Shown piece after piece: positions 39,901 through 51,900 of a stretch of DNA of 64,000 nt. Origin of the DNA: Anisakis pegreffii (taxonomy: Eukaryota > Nematoda > Chromadorea > Rhabditida > Anisakidae); the NCBI GenBank assembly GCA_035041965.1, contig JAPYMA010000299.1, positions 1 to 64,000 of the forward strand, written 5' to 3'. Under the pieces are notes generated by a model that was not told the origin of the DNA, did no database searches, and was given only the letters and a program-made list of their open reading frames with translations. The first letter of the stretch is position 1; each line of letters opens with the position of its first letter. The position numbers were made by a program, and so were the translations under genes.

Positions 39901-42900
39901 ATCCCATACTTCAGTTGCAACGGCATGAATAGTTTATGTTCATTGAAAAAAATACCTGAAATTTCATACAAGGGCTCGTACTATTCATGCTGTCATTTTG
40001 AATAGAAACCTTGGGTAAGACTTCGCAGTAGCTGAACCACTTGCGGAGATCTATCTATTTGCATCTCGAATTTTGCAGTATGGTAACAAACGTTATCTGT
40101 ATGGCCTGTCTTCTCCTATTTTCCATTTCTCATCATCATCCATTGACTAAATTTGCTTATTCAGTACTTTCAAAAAATTACCTCAACTTGGGATGCGATT
40201 TAGCTACTGCGAAATTTTATGCAAGGTTTTTTTTTTGAATACACATGAATCATGTTTGCCTTGTGCATTAGAGTTGAAAAAAGTCACAGACATACCTAGC
40301 AAGGAGACTCGCTCTGCGTCATTTAGCGTATTGAAAAATTTCAGCATTGGACGAGCACTTTCACACGTAATAACAATTTGTCTGAAATTTTGCTCAGGAT
40401 GCTATTGACAAGCCGAACAATTTTCGTCATTGCATAGAAGATCAGAAGGGAAAAATTGCCCAACTTCTAGTCATCAAAATAGACACACTAAATAGAAGAG
40501 GTGGGGAATGTATATTGCCTTTAATTGACTGCACATTTTTGTTTGATGCATTAGTGAAGTGAATTGTCAGCAATGAAGGTGACTAGAGTTAGCAACCAAC
40601 AAATTTTCTTTCATGCGCACAGACCAAACACCCTATCGGAGCCAATACATGCCGGTGGCCATCAAGAGTTTCGATCCAGTCCTGTCCGTGGTTATTAACC
40701 CAGGGTTTGGTGAGCGCCGACCAAGCTCTACAGTTGAGTGTTTGTCATTACAACGTGCTCTAGCTCGTTTATAATTCAGCCTTGGTGTGGATTTGGGGTA
40801 CTAGGGAGGAATCAAGGTGGTTTGCAAATCGATTTTGTTTTCTTTTAGAATAGTATGTCTGCCCTTACTCAAAAAATAGTCTCGAAATTCTTGTTCAAGC
40901 GCAAAGATTCATGTGATAAAATATGAATTAAGGGCGGCAAACTTCCTGAGCAGGGGGAAGGAATAAGGTTCTGTCATGAGACTAAAGTTTAGCACGGAAG
41001 ACAAGAGAATGAGAAGCACTGTTTCGACCAATGCAGTCAGAAAAATTTGGGTGAGGTAAATTCCACAAAAAAAATTGAAGGAAATAGTTTCAATATCTTT
41101 TAGAATCGCTATAACAGCAGCAACGAGAAAGTCTATCAAACCTTCCTGAGTGCATCAATTCACGGGATCCGAAATTGCTCAAATACCGATCCGTTTATGT
41201 ATCTTTTGCCCGCAAGTGCGCAATAACGACAAGATGGAGAACCCCTGCTGAATAGAACGATACTCACTGTTCTATCGGATACCCAGTTTCTACTTAAATT
41301 TGTCTGCTCTAATCAGTCACTAGAAGAATTCACATAATTTACCTCGCGTTCAACTGGCAGTATTACGTATGAAGCAACGATTCCATTATCGAGCTATTTT
41401 GTGAAATGTTGTTGAGGAGTACGTTTGCAAATATGCACTGATGACGTATAAGTAAAATTACGATAGTCTTGAAACGAAACGGCGGTGAATTGAGAACTAC
41501 GCCCAAAAGACAACAGCCTGTTGTTATCTGCGTGAACGCAGATATGTGCGAGATTATGGTAACACATATTTTGTTCATCTAACTCCTCTCTTTGCTGGTT
41601 CGCAATTGCTCTTTTCTTAAAATATGATGATTTCATATTTCTGACAAAATAGCCATGTTTTGTTAGAAACGTTTGATTTTGCGCAAATTTGAACACTGAA
41701 TGCAGTCACTGTGATGTGAATAAAAGTTCTTTTAGAAACCACGTTGAATCATTACTAATGGATTGATGCTGGAGACTGCTAAAATGAGAGTTCATAATCA
41801 TAACCGAATTTTCAGTCATTGCTTATATTAGGATTTCTGAGTAAGGGGTGCTCGCACCCCAAATGGTGCGAGATGGTATTCCAGGAGGTGGAAGTAGGCG
41901 AGGGCGGATTTCAGCGTATACATGTGTATGAATTAGGTGACGATGGACTTCAGCGCATATATTTTTGAAAAGGCGCTTATCTACACTATAGACACTCACT
42001 GTAGTGGATGATAGACACAGAGTGAATGCTGTGAATGATTTGAGGACATTTCAGCTATTGTTACAGGGATGCGAGGACGTGTTGAAATTTTTTAGGGGTT
42101 GCGGAGAAGAGGGTTGAAAACCCCTGGCTTGTACTGATTATATGCATGTCAATTTTGAAAAACTCCTCCAAACAGATACCTTTATCCTCGCATACTGTTC
42201 ATAGTTTGCAATTTCGCATCGTCGTAATAAACAGATTTTAAGCAGTCACTTGAATTGGTCGATTATATCCTTAATTGATCTACTGATTCCTTTGATATTC
42301 TATTGAACTATTTTCTAGCGTTCACTAGTTCTATTATCTTATCAAAGTAACCATATTTCGAGAGAGATATTGCATCCAATGCAACTATCCGTTGTAGGAA
42401 AGATGCCAGCATTCAATCGCCAAATGAATTGCAATCGTTACTCGAATGCAGCAAGGATTGGTACATCGTCGGAAACGAAACATCTCACAGATCCGCTTAC
42501 AGTGTTTTCAAATCACTGTATCGCGATGGCAAATGCCATCAATGCAGCGCAACCTCTAACAAATACAATATGCCCATTTCTATCATCTGGTATCAATTCG
42601 TTACTTCTAGGTTACTGATCAGACTTTTTTTTTCAGATTACTGCATTCCATCTACGATCCAACTAACTGGTTTTGTTAGTCAAGTTTTGAGTTCGTAACT
42701 GATTGCTGATTGCGTAAATTATATGATTCTTCAACTAAGTTAATAGTTTCGATTTATTTGCGACACTGACATCTGTAACCCAGGAATAACAAATGAACGA
42801 GAACGGTCAGATTTCATTAGGTTTGATGCAGATTTAAATTTTGCACTAGATTCATTTTTATGTCATTGTCGGCCGTACGCCCTTATAAGAGGATAACGGA

Positions 42901-45900
42901 AAATCGCTTCCATCTGAGAAGCATATGAATAAAGTTTTGACAGTTGATGCTGATTGTGAGTTCAAAAACTATAGCTGATTATTTTCATTTTGTATAGATG
43001 AGAAAATTCATAATCTCTACTTAAACATTCTCTCCTTGTGTTGATCAGTAATAAAAGATCGCATGATCTACCATTCTCAAGTTAACTCTATGCTCAGTTT
43101 TGCTCAGCAACCATGTAATTTCTTTACACCACCAGATTTTCATCTGTCTGAAAAGTACATATGTTATTGATAAATAATCCCTAGTTTTAGATATCTCTTG
43201 ATTTCTACATATTTTACACCATTAATTAATCCTTTAGTAATTTTCGTTTGTCCCGATCGTTTTTCAGTACCTTTTATCTATCCATATGATTAGCACGCCG
43301 TTGTTGAGTTGATTCAATTGAACAATATTTACATTTGACAAATTTTTTATAGTAAAATAATTCAATATGCCTCTAAGATCAATGTATTTTAGAATGACAC
43401 GAGTTTGTATTCAGATGTCTGTTCATGAATTTTATCTAATTTGGCTAACTGGAAATCGGTTTCGGCATCAACAGGTTTACAATAGCATCTGTAATTAATG
43501 AATCACATATTCATGCACTTCAGGACAAGCAGCATCTGCTAGCGGATCGAATTTTGAGAACAAAGATGTGGGGGATGATGCAGGAACAATCATGAACGAT
43601 GATCAGCCACTTGATCTCAGCTCGAAACGAGTTCTTCAAGCAGCAACACATAGTGCAGCATGCAACGTGACTAAGTTACGAGACGTTAAACGGCCCAGAA
43701 CCACTCCACTACCAGCTGGATTCGACGATAAGTCTTATGATAAAGCTCGCATTATTCCAAAGTTAGTTGAAACTGTTTCCTTTCACGTATGCAAATGAAT
43801 GTCATTATTATAACTATTACCGCCAGAGGTGGGCAATAGTGTGCTATTCCGCTAGTAGCAGAACAGTTTTTTTCCGCTTGCGCAATGTCACGCTACTTTT
43901 ATCAAATAGCGGATATTTTTAGCGATATCCGCTACAATAGTTTGTTAGTGACGGCCAGAATAGTTGTTTGTGTGTGGGTGGTTTGTATGGACTTGGTAGC
44001 CTTCAAAGTAACAATTTATACTTTGAAACAATGATTAGCAAATAATAATTCAATAATAAAAGTTCACTCATAGTGAGAGTTCATTGACGAAGTGAGCAAA
44101 GTTGTTCCATTCAAAAGGATCTTATGCTTGAATATCACGTACATTTGCATGATTTTTGATCGAAATTATCAAATATGTAAGTGCTCGATGGTTCGATGAA
44201 AATCCACTGCGGATATTTTTTTAACTTTTTAGATAAACTTCGAACTTTTAATTATTTTGAAACTCAAATTATATAATTCATGCGGCGCATTTCTTCCGTA
44301 AAAAATAAAAATTTCCGAAACGGCAGAATTCAGCTGACGTTAATACTGAGAGAAAATGGACTTGAAGCATTGCAAATAAGTGTTTGAGAATCAAGAATTT
44401 CATATTCACATGCAAGTGTACTGTTATTAGCTTACAATTAGATCCAAAATGACAAGATGCCTTAGCATAGAATATGCAGTATGCTCCTGCGGCATGATCA
44501 TTGGCGTCATTATATGAAATATTAATTTGAATTTGAATAATTTGTTTCCTCGAATTTGTTCAATAATTTGTTGAATTAAAACCTTTCTGATTAATAATGA
44601 ATATATTGGATCGAAAAAATGTTTTTGAACATGTCCCGCATCGATATTACAAAAATCGTTCGATCCCGGGATCAAAAATCGATCCCGGAATTGAAAAATC
44701 GTTGGGAGTTTGCAAACCCTAGATGATTCTGGTGATCTTTATAAAGCTCTTGTTGCATGCTGCTTATTTAGAGGTGGAACATTTATGGTCTGAAAATTGA
44801 CAGAATTTCGAAAATGGTTGCAGAATTATTCATATGTGATCTTTTCAGGAGTGATGTACAAAGTGAATCGAAAGCGTTATCGACAAATGTGAATTCAGTC
44901 ACAACCACGACAGTCACAATAACAAGCACTAAAAGAAATTACAGTCAAGCAGATTTGGATGCAGCCGTTCAAGATATTCGCTGTGGACGCCTTGGTACAA
45001 GAAGAGCTAGTGTAGTCTATGGTATTCCAAGGTAGTTTAGTATTCGTGCGATTCAGCACTTGAAACGCATTTGATGAGCAAATACCTTTTAATCTGTGCA
45101 TTCGCGAACTTCTGAAAAATTTATGGAAAGAATCAATTCTTACCCCGCATATTTATTTTGAAAGTATATTGTGTTCATACAATTCCAGTGAAATTCCCTC
45201 TATTTTGTATTAAAGTCAAGTGAAGTCGAGAACTATCTCAGTATGCGTTTGGCGGGGAATGAATGCTGGGATAAAGTATTCAAATGGAATAAACCATAAA
45301 TCGTTTGGCTTGAGAATAGGGTTCAAGATCAAGCACTCATATCAAACTATGTTTCCGATATTTTCACATCAGCGTTAAAATTCACTTACTAGCATTGAAA
45401 CTCCTTGCATTTAGCTTAACCTTGAAATCGAATCCTTGAACAGAGATGGAATAATAATGATAAAACTGAGTGAAGTTGAGGTCAACATTACGAAATAAGA
45501 TTTATAAACTGGAAGCAGCTGAAGAATTGACTGGTGAATCAAGCCAGATGAAAAGGAGACGAGCGACTGGGCAACATTCAACGACTAGTAATAAGGCGGA
45601 CGTATCATTACTCAAGCAGCACCAAACGTATGAATTTCTGAGTTTTCAGTTCAGAGTCTTTATTATCCATTTTCATCCTACACTTTCATGTTGTGTGCAG
45701 ACGAACGGGGTGGTTGATTCGTCAGAATATGCAACATTTTTTTGGATTGAAAAATTTGTAAAATTTCGTCTTCACTGTTTCAATCAAGCAATGCGAAAAT
45801 TTTAGTTCTGGTGCGAAATCCGATTCTGAGAATGTCTTACTCGAACATACCGATTCTTCAAATGTACAGGATCTGGATAATCATAGTCAGTGGCCATCTG

Positions 45901-48900
45901 TTGCAACAAACACTTCTCTAAATGGTGCCTATTAACGTGTCATGTTTAGGCGCATACTTACAACTAGTAAATCGATAAGTAGTCACTGTTGTTTACCATT
46001 CATTCTCGTTTCGTTTCTTAGATTGTGATTCACCTGATTTCATTTTTTGACCTTTTTCTATTCAATGCTATTTTTGCGCCTGTTATTGGTTGGATCAATG
46101 TCATTCCATCAACATTTACGACAAAAAAAGCAGGAAATTTCTTGGAATTTGGTGGCTGAACTGTACTGCATTAAGGAAAAGAGTTGTATGAGGGAAAAAG
46201 TCGTTCAGCTTTGAAACGGTGAAATACATATGGCGTTCTTCAAAACGAAATGTATATTTTCTAGAAAAGAAATTTTCAACAGCATTTTGTTCAACTAGAA
46301 TATTAATGCAATAGTGCCCGAGAGGCTTTGAGAACTCTTATGACACGCCGAGTACGTGCGGAGTCCCCGTGGTGGTGTGTGTTGTTCTGGATGAGTGTGC
46401 TATGAGCCTATACTCAAAGCATGGAATTTAGTGGACTACTGTCGTCTTAAGGGACTCATAAATCCATTACTTATTCCCAGAATATACACTGGCTTTATTT
46501 CAAAGCACATTTATACAGTGCAAGTTTAACTGCTATCAGTAGATGGGCATGATACACTGTGTAAATTATCACCAGAAAACCCCAGAATTATTCGAACGAC
46601 GAAGCTTATGACAAATTCAAGCGACGAATATTATTAGAACGATGCAACCAGTATAACAGCAAGTAATAAAAAAGACAATTGATACTTCTGATGAGTCAGA
46701 AAGACATGTGCAACGTTGGTTGCGAAAGAATCAATGGCTTTGTCTTTTTCGGAGGCGAAAAATGCAAGATCGTCCTTTCTTTTCTCTTTTTCTCTGTCCG
46801 TGGACCTCAAAGTAGCAGATACACCTACCGTTAGAGTTGTGCATAGAAGAGCATGAATATTTGGAAACGGTGCGGTGAAGTCAGTTTCATAAAATCATCC
46901 CAGGATCTAGTCAAGTCTTTGATTCCTCCTCGGCTATTTTTTGGAGCTCAATCTCATGGTGAAGAATTATTTGATTGGACCATTTTCGATCGAATTGCTA
47001 GAAGCTTTCATAGTACTCTCAAACGAATTCGGGGAGATTCGAGTTAGAATTTCGATGTTTTCATGATAGTAATTGTCATAGTAAAGATCCATGGAGATTT
47101 TGATCATTACTGACATTCCACATAGTGAGCCTTTTGCTTTTCTTTGCTTACAGTGGTGGTATTTTACTTAAGTGTGGGCAATTTGTGCTCGTGAAAGGAT
47201 TTTTGAGGCCTCTACAAATATACTGGGGAATCTTTTCATTTCTGATGATTGCAGAACTGGAAGTGGTCAACGAATAGTTTTTATCAGAAGGTTTATTAGT
47301 GAGGTAAGAAAGCACTGAATCACAACCAAATTCTGGTAATACAGGGAGTTACGAATATTCCTATCCTCACTCCTTTATCATGCTCTTAACTCCACTTTAT
47401 CAATGAGATTGTTTATAGTTTACGCTACCAATGAAAATTTACATTGGGTAGAACTGGATCGAACTGAGCGGATTAATTCATTTTCCGTTGATCAGTATGC
47501 TTCGGTTCACACGCAGTTTGAATTACGAACTAACTTTCGGAGCGAATTGTGCTCGCAGTTGGATTAATTCATAGTTGAATGATCATGAAAGTGGCTGGAA
47601 ACAAGTGTGTCGGTTGGTTGGTTGCCTTTTCTGGAATTTCATCGCGAATAGGTATGTGAACGATGAAATGTACGTCTTGAGGATAGCAGACCATGCGAAT
47701 TTTTTTTTCGGACGGGGCTAACTCTCCACAGAGTCTCCATGAGCAGAGGCCTGTGGTGATATGGTCCATACTGTTCAATTATGAGCTCAATTCAATTTAC
47801 TTGGTGCTTCCCTGACGAACAGATATCAGACGCATGTAGAAAGTTGAAATAACTTAATTATTCAGCTATTTCCTTCCTCATTACACAAGTGAATTCAAGC
47901 GCACACAATATGTTAGGTATGGACACGAGGAAAGCAAAATTGGTTTCTGCCCATCCTCATGGCTATCATCTTTCGGTGAGAACCAACTGGTGTCAATTCA
48001 AGTTTTTAGACATGTGAAAATAGATTCTGTTTTACTGTTTCCTATTTCTTGTGCGTAATAATGGTTTTTTATTAGCGTACTTGAGGAATTCGTCCCCGCG
48101 GGGGAATCGTGAGGACTGGGCGTGAGACCATCCACGTGAAGATATGATCAGCCAACTATAGATAAAACCTGCTTACAGCAAACAAGAGTTCAAAATCTCA
48201 GCTAGGATCATAAATATTGGATACAATACAGCAAACGAAGTATCGCTAGGGTGAGCTTAAATGACAGTAAAAAAGCGAAGATGATCACAAACAAAAGATA
48301 ACCGTCGAGAGTCATTTCTAAAGATCGTTTTGTATGGAGTATACGCGTGAAGTGAACTGAGGATAGGCTGCTGAATTCCCTGTTTTGTCTCCATATTTCA
48401 CTGGTCATTTTCATGATTACATCGAATGTCCGTGTTTCCTAAGATACACTTCTTTTGTCCATTCTTTTTTGTGATTGTGGTCACTTGTCGAATCCTGATC
48501 CTGTCGATCCCGGTACTCTAGATGATTCTGAAAGTTCCATGGGAATTTGAATTTGAATATGATCAGTAGTGATGAACCTTCAAGCTAAAAAAACAATATT
48601 TTAATATGATTCCCATCATTTCTAAAGCAAAGATCGGTGCGCTTTGTAAAATTCACAAGTATTCAACGCAGTAATTCAGTACTGTCCTTAATTCAACCAA
48701 ATTCACTTTTTATGCGTTCCACCAAGCGTCTTCCATCTGTGATCTTCAGTAAGCACATGTTCCTCATGAGAGCATTTCAGAAAAAGTTTCAAAATAGTTA
48801 AGCTCTAATGTACGAGGAGATCACTCCACATAACCACGCCTCTCAGTCCTGTCAAAAAATTTGTCAGCCAATCTGTTAAATAATGCAAGATTTGTAACTT

Positions 48901-51900
48901 TTCGAAATAATAGTTTTGCTGCTTTAAGATTAAAATGAAAGTCTCAAGTTGGTTTGGGAGAAATATTCATGCGAAGTGATTCCCTCTTCAATATTAGGAT
49001 ATTGTTTATTGATTGCTATCGTTTTAAAAAAAGCGTTTCACCTATGCAGTTGTCCAGCTTTGGGGACATCCTGTAATTCGTGTTGTGCTCTGTGATAAGA
49101 ACGCTTTTGAAATTTTCAATTAAATCAAATTGGAATCGGTCTATAACAGTTTTAAAATTATAGACTTGAATTTCTTTGTTCCACATGCTAGTCAAAATTC
49201 TTCCGAACGTTTGCTCAATACAGTGGTATTATTCTTTGCAAATTTTTTGATATTGTAAGCATTTTGACGGGTACTAATTGCAAAGAGCAATACACAGGGA
49301 ATGCAACTAGCTGTGATCATAGTTGTGAATCGCCAGCTACATCTGAATGGAATCAAATTTTGTGGTCGTCACTTGCACGTCAAACGTCCGAACGTACCAA
49401 TGGAGGGATACCGTCAACCGACGAAAAGAAAAACCGTCAAAGCCCAGTGAACAGTAATGACAATCACGGAGACTGGAAGCGATCAAGACCAAAAAGAGGA
49501 CAATACAGGTTTGCATTCAAGCGTTCAGATTGAGCAATTGTATTTTGTCCACTTTTTGTCTCTATACCCACTTTTTGAAAAGTGTTCTATTCTGTTCTGT
49601 TCCACTCCAAAACGACTCTGTTCTATTCTATTATATTCTATGCGTTCCTCATTTGAGAGCAGCTCCATTCTATTCTATTCTACCCACTCAAACTATGCTA
49701 TACTGGTCTAAATATTCTATCCTGTCCCCTCAATCAGGAAAGTGAGACGATAAAACTTGTGGTAATTAGGGTTGGAAATATAATTTTTTGGTGTTTCCAG
49801 TGCAAAATGGAGGTTATTTTGGGTGGGAGAAAATTGTCTACGCAGGCAGTTGCCAGCTTTTGACCGTGATGATTGAAGGAAAACGGAGGGTTTCGGGCTC
49901 TGGTATTATTGAAGAATAGAGGATTCCCGTTTCGTCCCAACAGTTTGGTTAGAAACTATGCACGGTTTCTCGTGCTAATGAATTCGGAATGAACTGATTC
50001 GTTCAATCGGACTCAAATCCTCCAAGCATAAATTTTATTGGAGGCGTAAAATGTGAACAATTTCTGTGATGGATTGCTCTTATAGTTTAGAGTACGACCA
50101 ACATTTGAAAGTAGGGTGTTCATTCGAAAACACAGTTGCATCCTTTAGTTGTTTTTTGAGGAAATGTCTCACAAACAGTCATTGGCAGTTTTGAGAATTA
50201 ACTGCGATAACTTGGCCTTGATGAGTTGTTTCATCTCTCACTGATGGCTTTTCGTCTCTCCCTTGTGATATCGAATATGATGTTTTTGGTGGATTTGAAT
50301 CTCTAACAGCTACTAGCAGTGAATTACTTGGAAAACTATTTCTCCGCCATCCTTGCAGAAGTATGAATGAATAACAGATAACATGAAAACAGTATTAATA
50401 AAGAACAATGATAATAAGAAAAATGACAAATGATAATAAATAATAATAAGAATAAATAATGATAATTAATATTATATTAATAAATAATAACATTAATGAA
50501 TAATAATAATTAAAATAATATTAATAAATGATACTAATTGCAATAATATTAGTTAATAATAATAATAATTATTATTATTATTATTGTAATAATAATAAAT
50601 AATAATAGCAGCAATAATATTACACAACAACTGTAATTTATCTCGCAGCGGCCTTTACAAAGAACAGTTTAAGGAACAGCCAAAATCTGTTGAAAACTGT
50701 TCCTTTCTATTCTTTGGGGCTCAAAAACGACTCCGTTCTATTCTGTTATGTGTGTTCCTCGTTTGGAATGGAACAGGAATAGAATAGTTAAACTGGAATA
50801 GAGACATCATTAATCTCTTCCTGTTCGTTGTAGTATCCCGTTGTCACTAATGAAAAATTGGTGCAGCTAGAAGAGCTTAGTGGATTGGGAAAATCCAAGT
50901 TAACGGACAACATGTTTTTGATGTTGACGAAAATCATTCAGTTCTTGAACTCCTATTCTCCTGCCGTTGACCATCCGGATAGGACCCATTTCTTCCCATC
51001 CCAAACAAAGTTTTTCCTTCTTGTCCAAACTACAATATCCACTCTTCTTGTACAACTTCAGCAATTTCTTGGACAGTACAGATAAGTACCAAATCATCAT
51101 CACTTTGATAACGTTTCAAAAGTGGAACAGTGACGACCGTACAACTACTCCGATGTAGTGCTGTGAACTGCAAGACTTTTTGCGCGAGCCCCCAACAGGC
51201 AAATTCTGAGCATCGGTCGGTTGTCGATCGATGCTGATTGAAGTTCGGTTTGCCGAAGTCACTGATCGAACAAGCTCTTGAGGTTGCAGTCGAGGGCCTC
51301 TGATTTTCAGGGACCCTAAAAAGTCGGTTGGTAGTCCCCGATCGCATTTTCGAGAGCCGTAACTAAGTGAAGCGTGATAGAATGAAATATTATCTTGTTG
51401 AGTGGGATAACCTTTCGCTTTTATGACAAATCTCATTACATTATCTTTTCCTTTCTTTTCAAAAAAATGCAGATGTCGTCCATAATTTTTTGTTAGATGT
51501 TTGAATCTTCAATTTCTTCACGTCTCTTCAAATTCATTCAGTTGGTCTCCTACTTCATTTTGTAATTTAGAAGAATTTTGCCACGTTTTTTCAATGTTAT
51601 CATTTTGGTTCGGTTCCCTAATCAGGTCATCTAAAGGAATATTTGACGACATCGCTTGTGATAATTTAACAAATTATTCCCACAACTTTTAAACACACCC
51701 GATTGCAACAAAAGTCACGAAAGGATTGAAATGTTGACAGCATAGAATTGCTCTTGACAGTAAAATTCTTAGCAACATTCTCTCTAACAAATGAACATGT
51801 AAGATTTGAAAAACGAGCATCATATCTTTGTTAAATATAGGTCTTCAGATTCGTCTGGATCCTCTCCTCCTCTCCACTTAGTTTACCATCCTTTCCTTCT

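Noticed and set aside
40630..40760. Possible tRNA-like element on the minus strand (ggatcgaaac)
   Set aside because: Only a weak B-box-like string is present, with no A box or cloverleaf at the right spacing.
51030..51436. Minus-strand overlapping open frames of about 105 codons
   Set aside because: They lie in an mbr-1 intron, two frames compete, and no clear transposase or host motif was found.
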